From: an uncultured Anaerococcus sp.
GTDB lineage: Bacteria > Bacillota_A > Clostridia > Tissierellales > Peptoniphilaceae
Direction of reading: 5' to 3'
Assembly (NCBI GenBank): GCA_945916625.1
Contig: CAMEGY010000067.1
Coordinates: 1-5,934, forward strand
DNA: 5,934 bases
Notes under the pieces: generated by a model
Seen by the model: only the letters and a program-made list of their open reading frames with translations
Told to the model about the DNA's origin: nothing
Databases searched by the model: none
Part shown: positions 1 to 5,841 of the stretch, one piece after another
How positions within the stretch are numbered: the first letter of the stretch is position 1
Layout of the letters: each line of letters starts with the position of its first letter
Made by a program: the position numbers and the translations under genes

Positions 1-638
1 AGACCTGCTTTCTTGCAATAATCCTTAAAAACCCAGTAATACTGATAATCTTCTGAAACTTGTAAGAATTTTTCATCTTTTAGTAAGGAAAAATCAACTT
101 CATCCTTGTCGGATAAACTGTGATCCTTGCTTACTACAAGGACTGCCTCAGACTTGTAGACAGTATTTTTTACAAATCTATTATCATCAAAGGGCTCAAT
201 TACAACCGCTAGGTCTAGCTTTTGATCAAGGACCATCTCTGGCAAATACTTTGAAGTTTCGTTTTTAATTTCAAAATCTATGTCAGGACATTCGTCCTTA
301 AATTCAGATATCTTCTCAAAAAAATATATCGATCCAGCTGTTGGTGGAAGGCCTAGAGAAAGTTTTTTGCCCAAATTATTAATATTCCCTAGTAATTCTT
401 CCTCTTTATTGTCATAATAGCCTGTTACATCTTTGGCAAAATCATAGAGTAATTGGCCTTCTTTTGTAAGCCTAAAGCCTTCCTTATCTACAAGGACGAG
501 CTTGGCATTTAACTCTTTTTCAAGGCTTGTTACAGCCTTGCTTACTGTAGATTGGCTTACAAATAAATTTTCAGCCGTCCTAGTAAAGTTTTTAAACTCA
601 CAAAGTTTAATAAAGTATCTTAAATGCTTATCGAGCAT
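1..638 (-). CDS. LysR-family transcriptional regulator, C-terminus cut by window edge
   Basis: This frame is open from an ATG at 638 to the window edge (212 codons seen; the family is usually about 290-300 residues). The first 60 or so residues form a winged helix-turn-helix typical of LysR proteins: it opens MLDKHLRYFIKLCEFKNFTR and carries the recognition segment SQSTVSKAVTSLEKEL, followed by the LTKEG wing. The rest is the start of the periplasmic-binding-like effector domain. A segment beginning LGLPPTAGSIYFF, near residue 95, resembles the CidR/YwbI-like branch of the family. The ATG lies inside the last codons of the upstream hydrolase gene and overlaps it by 11 bases. The two are therefore probably co-transcribed and translationally coupled, and the ribosome site is only a weak purine run (AGAAGAAG). 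LysR proteins bind a small effector and usually control nearby genes, so the hydrolase is a plausible target. The effector is unknown. Confidence 0.9.
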   Translation of the reverse strand, partial: MLDKHLRYFIKLCEFKNFTRTAENLFVSQSTVSKAVTSLEKELNAKLVLVDKEGFRLTKEGQLLYDFAKDVTGYYDNKEEELLGNINNLGKKLSLGLPPTAGSIYFFEKISEFKDECPDIDFEIKNETSKYLPEMVLDQKLDLAVVIEPFDDNRFVKNTVYKSEAVLVVSKDHSLSDKDEVDFSLLKDEKFLQVSEDYQYYWVFKDYCKKAG

Positions 639-1539
639 CTTTTTCTTCTTCTAAGTACTTATCCACTATTTTATCAATATGGGCATAAAATTCGTCAGGA
701 CAATCATTGTAGACCATATGGCCTGCCTCCTTTATTGGGATGAAGTCCGCCTCATTTGGGAAATATTTCACAGAATTCTCACCGATGGCGAATGGCACTA
801 CTAAGTCTTTTTCGCCGTGAATCCAAGTTACAGGTGCGGAAATTTTTGATATAGACCCATCTCCTTTTTTGTAGGTCACTTCATCGGTAATATTAAATTG
901 GCATAGGGCCACGCTGATATCTGTAAAACACCTTTCCTTAAAAAATTCATCAATATAGATTTCATAAGCCTCTGGGTCTGGTGATTTGAGATTATAAAGG
1001 CTTTGATTCCACATATTTCGAGTTTCTTCCCTAGATTTAGCTTTTATTAGATTTTCTACAAAAATCATTGAAGGATGTCCTGCTACTTCTTCATAGGTCC
1101 TGGCAAATTCACCTGCAAGCGGCATAAAATTCTCATCTAATTTTGGCAGATAAAATCCTTTGACACCAACAGATGCAATAAGAACTAGGTGGTCAACTCT
1201 TTGGCCGAAATCTGTGGCAAGTTTTAGGCCAACTCCACCACCAGCTGAGTGACCCACAACAATGGCGCTTTCAACATCTAAAACATCCATCAATTCATCC
1301 ACATCCTTTGCCCAGTCTTCGATTTTTAAGTGCCTATTATTGTAGGAAGATTCCCCAAAACCAGCCAAGTCTATGGCAAAAACTCTTGCCCTATCTTCAT
1401 ATCTTTTCATAAAATCATCATAGATTGTAGAAGAACATTGATTGCCATGGATTAGTAAAATATTAACCTTTCCGCTTCCAGCCACTCTATAAGCAATAGT
1501 TTCGCCTGATGGAATTGATATTTTCTTTAGTTCGTACAT
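628..1539 (-). CDS. alpha/beta-fold hydrolase
   Basis: A 303-residue soluble enzyme of the alpha/beta hydrolase superfamily, of normal length for the family. The visible motifs are the oxyanion-loop HGN at residues 31-33, a DLAGFGESS strand-turn at 57-65, and the nucleophile elbow GHSAGG at 96-101 with Ser98. The predicted acid is Asp245 in HGEKDLVVP, and the catalytic His274 sits in EAGHMVYND. The triad is complete, so the enzyme should be active on an ester, amide or similar bond. The substrate cannot be told from sequence. A cap domain probably occupies residues 125-215. The ATG at 1539 is preceded by AGGAGA with about five bases of spacing, which supports the start. No signal peptide is seen, so it is cytoplasmic. 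It overlaps the downstream LysR gene and is separated from the exporter gene upstream by a terminator, so it is probably not part of the peptide operon. Confidence 0.93.
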   Translation of the reverse strand: MYELKKISIPSGETIAYRVAGSGKVNILLIHGNQCSSTIYDDFMKRYEDRARVFAIDLAGFGESSYNNRHLKIEDWAKDVDELMDVLDVESAIVVGHSAGGGVGLKLATDFGQRVDHLVLIASVGVKGFYLPKLDENFMPLAGEFARTYEEVAGHPSMIFVENLIKAKSREETRNMWNQSLYNLKSPDPEAYEIYIDEFFKERCFTDISVALCQFNITDEVTYKKGDGSISKISAPVTWIHGEKDLVVPFAIGENSVKYFPNEADFIPIKEAGHMVYNDCPDEFYAHIDKIVDKYLEEEKDAR

Positions 1540-1603
1540 AAATCTCTCCTTGTTTTGCTAAAATATATCAACATCTTTTTATAGTAATACCCTTAAATCT
1601 CAT

Positions 1604-1633
1604 TTTATAATGAAAATGTCTATTTTTCAGCAA
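1604..1633 (-). promoter_or_regulatory. candidate promoter of the hydrolase-LysR unit
   Basis: On the minus strand TTGCTG (1633-1628) and TATAAA (1609-1604) are 18 bases apart and lie about 65 bases upstream of the hydrolase ATG, downstream of the preceding terminator. A short dyad, TCATT-TTAT-AATGA (1600-1613), covers the -10 element and could be a regulator site. The -35 match is poor, and AT-rich DNA yields such matches by chance. Confidence 0.3.
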
Positions 1634-1705
1634 TCAGATTACTACAAACATCCAAAAACCAAATCAAATCCTTTTTCAATCCTTATTCTAATTAATAAAA
1701 ATTTT

Positions 1706-1741
1706 ACAAACAAAAAAGATCCCCCCTACTTGGCGAGATCT
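1706..1741 (-). terminator. intrinsic terminator of the peptide-modification operon
   Basis: Read on the minus strand, AGATCTCGCC (1741-1732), loop AAGTA, then GGGGGGATCT (1726-1717) form a 10-bp stem with one G-G mismatch. A run TTTTTGTTTG follows at once. It lies 36 bases after the exporter stop codon, where the operon should end. The plus-strand side is followed by TCTTTGTTTTATTTT, so it may work in both directions. Confidence 0.85.
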
Positions 1742-1777
1742 CTTTGTTTTATTTTCTTGATTAAAATTATTAATTTT

Positions 1778-3250
1778 TTATTTATTAATCCTAATAATAT
1801 TGAAATTAGAATTTTTCATAAATATCTCATCGTGGCTGATAACTATGACCAATTTCCCCTTCCTATTGAGATCCATAATTAGGTTTAGGACCTTGGCCTT
1901 AACTTCCTTATCCAAAAAGTTTGTCGGTTCATCGAAGATATATAGGGACTTATCAGTTTTTATGGCGTGTTTTAGCTGGGCCAATTTCTTCTGACCTGAA
2001 GAGCCTTTAATTTTATCTTTTAGCGTACCATACTCACTTATTAGTGGATTTGCTGGAATATAGACCAAATCATTAAATAAAAGGTTTGATGACTTATCAA
2101 GAACCTTGCCATTTATAAGAATTTCTCCTTCATACCTTGTAGTTAAATTCATTATAGCTTCTATAAGGGTTGTCTTTCCTATACCATTATCCCCCACTAT
2201 TAGGTTAATTTTATCTTTAACTATTTCTTCACTAATGGCCTGATGAAGCCTTTCTCCACTACTTCCTAAGCTTGTGTAATTTCTTAATTCTAAAGACTCT
2301 ATCTTAACCGGGTCAAAACTTACAGGGGACATATTGATAAATTCATAAAAAGAGTCCATGGCAGGTTTTCCAGAGACGTATTCTCTTCTTGTATTAAAAG
2401 TATCAAGCATCGGATCCCAAAGCGAGCTAATGTAGATTGATACAGCGGCATAAGAACCTGGAGTCATCTTGCCCTTTATGATAAGGATAATCGAAATAAT
2501 TGTTGTGAGGGTGATAGCCATGTTTAGTGTTCCGTAGACAAAGATATTATAAATCACACTTTCGTAACGAACTTTCTTCATAAGATTATTGAAAAATCCC
2601 TTAAAGAAATCCCTAATTTCTGGTAGTTGTTTATCTTCCAAAAATCTCTCTTCCTTGCTCAAATTATTAGAATCAAGCAAATATCCCTTCATATTTTTCA
2701 TATCGTCCAAGTGGTTTGAGGAATAATCCGAAATCTTCTCCTCACTCTTATAAGAAACCACGGCTGCTATTGGAGCAATAATTAGAAATGAAATCAAAAG
2801 ATAAGGAGAGATAAAAAATACAATTATGCAGATTGCCACAAACTTGAGAGCGTTTAAAAATATCCTCAGTGTGTTTTTGTAGATAAAGGGCTGGACAATT
2901 TCAAAATTTTGGCCGAGTTCCTGGTTAATCTTCGCCTGGTCGATATTATAAACCTTACTGTCATAGGTTTTTAGGGCCTGGTCAAGCCTTTGAAATTGGT
3001 TTAGGTAGGCCTTGGCGTCATTTTTACCAAAAAAATAATCTTCTAGGACATAAAATATGTGAATACCAATATCAAGTAAAACCATGATTCCTATGTGCTT
3101 TAGAGTCTGATTAAGGTCTTTTAAAATAGCAAAGTCAATGGCCTTTGCCGTATTAATAGGAATTAATAAACCCAAACCGATTACAACAAGCCTAATTAGC
3201 AAAAGCTTGGTAAATTCTTTTTTATCAGTCAAATAAAAAAATCTCAACAT
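1778..3250 (-). CDS. ABC exporter, fused membrane and ATPase domains, reduced ATPase
   Basis: Taking the ATG at 3250 gives 490 residues. That start has AGGAGG nine bases upstream; an in-frame ATG at 3277 has no such site and lies deeper in the preceding gene. The first 290 or so residues are a membrane domain with about six hydrophobic segments (near 13-39, 50-74, 130-148, 149-167, 232-259 and 265-285). The ATPase domain follows: Walker A GDNGIGKTT (353-361), signature GSSGQ (416-420), Walker B SLYIFDE (435-441, Asp440 and Glu441), D-loop FLD and switch His473. The Q-loop glutamine is replaced (YIPANP, Ala400), and only about 15 residues separate this site from the signature, where exporters usually have about 50. 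The helical subdomain is therefore mostly missing. There is no C39 peptidase domain. The gene overlaps the radical SAM gene by 26 bases, so it probably exports the modified peptide as a homodimer. Its substrate is inferred from context only. Confidence 0.92.
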   Translation of the reverse strand: MLRFFYLTDKKEFTKLLLIRLVVIGLGLLIPINTAKAIDFAILKDLNQTLKHIGIMVLLDIGIHIFYVLEDYFFGKNDAKAYLNQFQRLDQALKTYDSKVYNIDQAKINQELGQNFEIVQPFIYKNTLRIFLNALKFVAICIIVFFISPYLLISFLIIAPIAAVVSYKSEEKISDYSSNHLDDMKNMKGYLLDSNNLSKEERFLEDKQLPEIRDFFKGFFNNLMKKVRYESVIYNIFVYGTLNMAITLTTIISIILIIKGKMTPGSYAAVSIYISSLWDPMLDTFNTRREYVSGKPAMDSFYEFINMSPVSFDPVKIESLELRNYTSLGSSGERLHQAISEEIVKDKINLIVGDNGIGKTTLIEAIMNLTTRYEGEILINGKVLDKSSNLLFNDLVYIPANPLISEYGTLKDKIKGSSGQKKLAQLKHAIKTDKSLYIFDEPTNFLDKEVKAKVLNLIMDLNRKGKLVIVISHDEIFMKNSNFNIIRINK

Positions 3251-4478
3251 TAGAAATCGCCTCCTTGAATCCTTCAAAATTTTCTATTTCCACAATTCCT
3301 TCTGATACTAATGTGAGTATAAATAAAGCTTTATTAAAAAGCATAATCCTTTTCATTTCACAATGTATCTCTAACTTATTATTTTTTATATATTCCTTAT
3401 ATGCACAACCTCCACTACAATAGAATTGCACTGGACAATTAATATCATCGCACAAAGCTACTATAGGTTTGTAAGGATAATGACAGCATTCGCTGCTTCT
3501 TACCTCTCCAATCTTCACATTATTATCACCTACAAAGGAATAGCATTTTATTATGTTACCATCTGGATCAAATGCTATTGAATTATCATTTTTAATCATG
3601 CACAATCCAGCGCTTATATAACTTTCTGGTATTCTATACGAATATTTTTCTAAAAGAAAATATAAATATAAAATCTTATTATCTATGATATCATCTTTTA
3701 AGAAATTTTCATTATCATTTTCTACATCTACATAATCACAATATACAAAGATGTCTTTTCTTAGATTAGTAGGTATTTTTTCATTCAATTCATATACAAC
3801 ATTATGTATTTTCTCATGATTTAGAGCCGATAAATTTAATCTCAAAGAAAGCATTACTGATTTAGTATAATTTAACAACATAATAATGTTTTTTATTATG
3901 ATATCAAAAGTGGGATTCTTGTCTTCGTCAACCCTTAATAAATTATGATCTCTTGAGTATCCATCTAAGGAAATTTGAACATTGAATTTGTAATACTCTA
4001 AAAAATCTAAAATATCTTTATTAATTAATAAGCCATTAGTGACTATCGAAAATTTAAAATCAACAATAGATAAAGCTGATAATTCCTCAACTATTTTCTT
4101 GATTTTATCAATATTTAATAAGGGTTCTCCACCTGTAAACTCTACTTCGACCCTTCTAATCCCGGATATCTCAATATCCTTTATTATATGTTCAACTAAT
4201 AATTCTGTATTTTGAATTGTAGTTTTATTTTTTATATTTCTTTCATAACAATACGAACAGGCTAAATTACATTCTGTAGTTAGTATAAAAACATAAGATA
4301 GAAGGTCATCCTCTGTTTCATATTTTTTAACCAATTCAGTATTTTTTAAATAATTTCTAAATTCTCCATAGTTCGGCAAGTTTAATTCTTCACAATCAAC
4401 TAATGCCACCATGTCATTAGAAAAGCTTTTTACAGCATATTCATTATCATTAACTTTTAATGATGCGATACCAGTCAT
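3225..4478 (-). CDS. radical SAM/SPASM peptide-modifying enzyme
   Basis: A 417-residue enzyme expected to cleave S-adenosylmethionine reductively and use the radical to modify the small peptide encoded just upstream. Residues 66-80 hold the cluster motif CNLACSYCYE (CX3CX2C; Cys70, Cys74, Cys77), and FTGGEP at 114-119 is the SAM-binding motif. The C-terminal third is a SPASM domain: Cys293, GX4C ending at Cys312, then Cys343, Cys348, Cys354, Cys358 (CX5CX3C for the last three) and Cys373. These are enough ligands for two auxiliary 4Fe-4S clusters. The usual CX2C before that run is CX4C here. The first 60 residues are not part of the core fold and may bind the substrate. The ATG at 4478 follows AGAGG at a five-base gap. 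Enzymes of this type make thioether, C-C or C-O links in RiPPs, but the chemistry here cannot be read from sequence. Its DNA looks more AT-rich than that of its neighbours. Confidence 0.95.
   Translation of the reverse strand: MTGIASLKVNDNEYAVKSFSNDMVALVDCEELNLPNYGEFRNYLKNTELVKKYETEDDLLSYVFILTTECNLACSYCYERNIKNKTTIQNTELLVEHIIKDIEISGIRRVEVEFTGGEPLLNIDKIKKIVEELSALSIVDFKFSIVTNGLLINKDILDFLEYYKFNVQISLDGYSRDHNLLRVDEDKNPTFDIIIKNIIMLLNYTKSVMLSLRLNLSALNHEKIHNVVYELNEKIPTNLRKDIFVYCDYVDVENDNENFLKDDIIDNKILYLYFLLEKYSYRIPESYISAGLCMIKNDNSIAFDPDGNIIKCYSFVGDNNVKIGEVRSSECCHYPYKPIVALCDDINCPVQFYCSGGCAYKEYIKNNKLEIHCEMKRIMLFNKALFILTLVSEGIVEIENFEGFKEAISNVEIFLFD
3260..3265 (-). promoter_or_regulatory. ribosome binding site deciding the exporter start
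   Basis: AGGAGG on the minus strand, nine bases before the ATG at 3250 and inside the codons for Lys-Glu-Ala near the end of the radical SAM gene. It favours 3250 over the longer in-frame start at 3277 and implies coupled translation of the two genes. Confidence 0.8.
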
Positions 4479-4503
4479 TTTTTCCTCTGTTTTATTTCAT
4501 TAT

Positions 4504-4560
4504 AAAATAGCTACCATCTATTTATATATTAAATAACAAGATTAGATGCATAGCTATTTT
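4504..4560 (-). terminator. stem-loop between peptide and radical SAM genes (attenuator or processing site)
   Basis: On the minus strand AAAATAGCTA (4560-4551) pairs perfectly with TAGCTATTTT (4513-4504). After a small internal loop, CATCTA (4548-4543) pairs with TAGATG (4520-4515), leaving a 22-base AT-rich loop. The 3' side ends in UUUU and then AUAAUG, so it would be a leaky terminator at best. It starts six bases after the peptide stop codon. A structure in this place typically lets the substrate peptide be made in excess over its enzyme, by partial termination or by shielding the upstream message from decay. Confidence 0.7.
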
Positions 4561-4566
4561 GTGTTC

Positions 4567-4638
4567 TTATTTAATTCTTATATTTCTAGCTCCACATTTA
4601 TCTTTAAGTGGGCCATGTCCTTTTCTTATTACTTGCAT
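4567..4638 (-). CDS. 23-residue precursor peptide, putative radical-SAM-modified RiPP
   Basis: A short gene with ATG at 4638 and TAA at 4569-4567. A perfect AGGAGG (4651-4646) lies seven bases before the ATG, the best ribosome site in the window, and a TATAAT box lies about 43 bases upstream. No other in-frame ATG exists between the upstream stop and this one. The peptide begins MQVIRKGHGP; residues 11-14 contain two lysines and one aspartate, and it ends CGARNIRIK. It has one cysteine (Cys15), one histidine (His8), one proline, three glycines, no aromatic residue, seven Lys/Arg and a single acid. There is no double-glycine leader site and no acidic leader. Its place next to a SPASM enzyme and an exporter makes it the likely substrate, with a thioether from Cys15 one possible product. 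I do not recognise a named precursor family, and the chemistry is inferred. Confidence 0.8.
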   Translation of the reverse strand: MQVIRKGHGPLKDKCGARNIRIK

Positions 4639-4645
4639 TTCTATT

Positions 4646-4651
4646 CCTCCT
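4646..4651 (-). promoter_or_regulatory. strong ribosome binding site of the precursor peptide gene
   Basis: AGGAGG within GAGAGGAGGAATAG, seven bases before the ATG at 4638. It is the main evidence that the 23-codon frame is translated, and probably at a high level. Confidence 0.85.
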
Positions 4652-4663
4652 CTCTTATAAAAT

Positions 4664-4709
4664 TTACAAATTTAATTGTAATTATAATATACACACTACT
4701 TGTAAAATA
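4664..4709 (-). promoter_or_regulatory. promoter region of the peptide operon
   Basis: A perfect -10 TATAAT (4686-4681) faces the peptide gene. At the right distance upstream there is only AT-rich sequence (TATTTT at 4709-4704), with no good -35, as expected of an activator-dependent promoter. An inverted repeat TTACAA-N6-TTGTAA (4681-4664) covers the predicted start of transcription, and another TTACAA copy lies at 4705-4700, 24 bases upstream of the first. These are candidate binding sites, but such AT-rich repeats can arise by chance. Confidence 0.55.
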
Positions 4710-4713
4710 ATAA

Positions 4714-4729
4714 GAGACATGGGTGTCCC
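4714..4729 (-). terminator. short hairpin after the regulator gene; weak terminator or operator
   Basis: On the minus strand GGGACA-CCCA-TGTCTC forms a 6-bp stem with one G-U pair, followed by TTATTATTTT. It begins nine bases after the regulator stop codon, so a weak intrinsic terminator fits. It also centres about 47 bases upstream of the predicted transcription start of the peptide operon, where an activator could bind as a DNA dyad. Confidence 0.5.
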
Positions 4730-4737
4730 AATTTTTT

Positions 4738-5616
4738 CTAATTGCCCCTTAAAATATAATTTTCATTTGATTCTATAAGGTCTAAGACCACTTTAATATC
4801 CATGTGGCTTGCAAATATTAACGCTAGATCTAAAGACCTATAATAGTCTTTATCCCCTAAATTATATTGGCATAGAAATTTCAAATAATATAAGAAAGCA
4901 AATATTTCACCATGGTTAACTTCTTTCGCATAAGATATAGCTTCATCAACCATTTTTAAGCCAAGGATGGAGTCACCCTCTATTTCCATAGAATTAATCA
5001 GAGAATTGTAAGCGGGTAATTTTATAAATGGGTTTTTACTTAATTCTATTAACCTAGATAAAATATTTCTCCTATCGATATTCTTGTAAGAATTTTTATC
5101 ATTACAAATATTAAGCAGCAATCTAGATTCTAAGAAACTCAAATCCTTAGTCAGCAAATTATTTTTGTTAAGCCTAGTAGACGTAAGGTCTTCAAATTCT
5201 TCTTTAAGGCTAATAAGGATTGGGGTTTTTAGATTTTTTATAAAAAGCCTTATCAGTGCTAATTCATAGTCTTTTCCCTTAAAATTTGGGTCAGCTTCTA
5301 AAATATTGAGCTTCTTTTCTAATAATAGGATTTCTTCTATGGATTTAAAACCACAAAGTATATCAAAACTTGATAGAAGGTCTCTATACAAATAATGGCT
5401 TTCATAGATATCTTTTATGTATAGGTCAACTAGGTCAAAATCTAAGGCAGCCGATAATTTTAGGAGGGTGTCGATGCTCGGCTCCTTTATAAGGCCATTT
5501 TCTATTCTTGATATAGACCTACGGCTGATGCCTGAAAGATATGACAGATCTTCTTGGCTTAGTTTTTTGTTTTCTCTAATTTTTATAAAATTATTTCCAA
5601 ATTTATAAATAGACAT
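4738..5616 (-). CDS. XRE-family helix-turn-helix regulator, Rgg/MutR/PlcR-like
   Basis: A 292-residue protein. Residues 8-62 are an XRE helix-turn-helix: IKIRENKKLSQEDLSYLSG, then the recognition helix region SRRSISRIENG (31-41) and PSIDTLLKLSAALDFDL (46-62). The remaining 230 or so residues are predicted to be almost all helical, leucine- and charge-rich, without membrane segments. That layout and length match peptide-sensing regulators of the Rgg/MutR and PlcR type, whose helical repeats bind a short peptide. The match is by architecture and not by a diagnostic motif. The ATG at 5616 follows AAGGAA at about an eight-base gap. The gene ends about 100 bases before the peptide gene on the same strand, so it probably controls that operon, perhaps in response to a peptide signal. 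Part of its message may also read through the weak hairpin into the operon. Confidence 0.85.
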   Translation of the reverse strand: MSIYKFGNNFIKIRENKKLSQEDLSYLSGISRRSISRIENGLIKEPSIDTLLKLSAALDFDLVDLYIKDIYESHYLYRDLLSSFDILCGFKSIEEILLLEKKLNILEADPNFKGKDYELALIRLFIKNLKTPILISLKEEFEDLTSTRLNKNNLLTKDLSFLESRLLLNICNDKNSYKNIDRRNILSRLIELSKNPFIKLPAYNSLINSMEIEGDSILGLKMVDEAISYAKEVNHGEIFAFLYYLKFLCQYNLGDKDYYRSLDLALIFASHMDIKVVLDLIESNENYILRGN

Positions 5617-5646
5617 AAAATATTTTCCTTATGTTAAACGTATATT

Positions 5647-5688
5647 TGTTATTAGCATTATTATAACACATTACATCACTATGATAAA
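5647..5688 (-). promoter_or_regulatory. promoter and possible operator of the regulator gene
   Basis: On the minus strand TGTTATAAT (5668-5660) is an extended -10 (TGn plus TATAAT). TTTATC at 5688-5683, 17 bases upstream, is a weak -35. The gene starts 44 bases downstream of the -10. An inverted repeat TGTTAT-N10-ATAACA (5647-5668) overlaps the -10, and ATCA-CTA-TGAT (5675-5685) lies in the spacer. Either could serve autoregulation. Confidence 0.55.
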
Positions 5689-5727
5689 ATATATTTGCTA
5701 TTTTCATAAAAACCTGCTAACAAAAGT

Positions 5728-5765
5728 CAAGGAGAAAAGTAAAATTAATTTTGCTTTTCTCCTTG
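5728..5765 (-). terminator. long perfect stem-loop, probable terminator
   Basis: CAAGGAGAAAAG (5728-5739) pairs perfectly with CTTTTCTCCTTG (5754-5765), and inside it AAAAT pairs with ATTTT. The minus-strand side is followed by ACTTTTGTT and the plus-strand side by TTATTTAG, so neither tail is a pure T-run. It insulates the regulator promoter from the gene at the window edge, which reads toward it. Confidence 0.6.
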
Positions 5766-5797
5766 TTATTTAGAGTTTAAATTTGAGCACAACAAAT

Positions 5798-5817
5798 AAG
5801 CCGGTTATTATCGGCTT
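5798..5817 (-). terminator. GC-rich short hairpin, probable terminator of the edge gene
   Basis: AAGCCG-N8-CGGCTT is a perfect 6-bp stem starting 24 bases after the stop codon of the partial gene at the window edge. On the minus strand it is followed by ATTTGTTGTG; on the plus strand by GTTTTAG. Position favours use on the minus strand. Together with the next stem-loop it makes a tandem terminator. Confidence 0.55.
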
Positions 5818-5841
5818 GTTTTAGCTATTGTTTCTTTAATT

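Noticed and set aside
1610..1882. Plus-strand 90-codon frame across the operon terminator
   Set aside because: It crosses the terminator and the end of the exporter gene, has no ribosome site and low-complexity AT-rich content.
4522..4551. Nine-codon frame MHLILLFNI within the loop of the 4504-4560 stem
   Set aside because: No ribosome site, and it lies wholly inside the stem-loop; short frames like this are expected by chance.
4546..4710. Plus-strand 54-codon hydrophobic frame antisense to the precursor peptide
   Set aside because: No ribosome site precedes it, and it covers the promoter, peptide gene and stem-loop on the other strand. It is a shadow of AT-rich DNA.
4682..4720. Minus-strand 12-codon frame reading MSLIILQVVCIL between regulator and peptide gene
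   Set aside because: It is hydrophobic like some peptide pheromones, but its ATG lies inside the hairpin, it has no clear ribosome site, and it runs into the -10 box of the peptide promoter.
5417..5608. Plus-strand 63-codon frame inside the regulator gene
   Set aside because: Antisense shadow of the conserved helix-turn-helix coding region, without start signals.
5631..5666. Plus-strand 11-codon frame MLNVYLLLALL divergent from the regulator
   Set aside because: It resembles a short hydrophobic signal peptide in a pheromone-like position, but the sequence before the ATG is T-rich with no ribosome site, and no promoter is seen for it.
5681..5773. Plus-strand 30-codon frame upstream of the regulator
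   Set aside because: No ribosome site, and the frame runs through the long perfect stem-loop.
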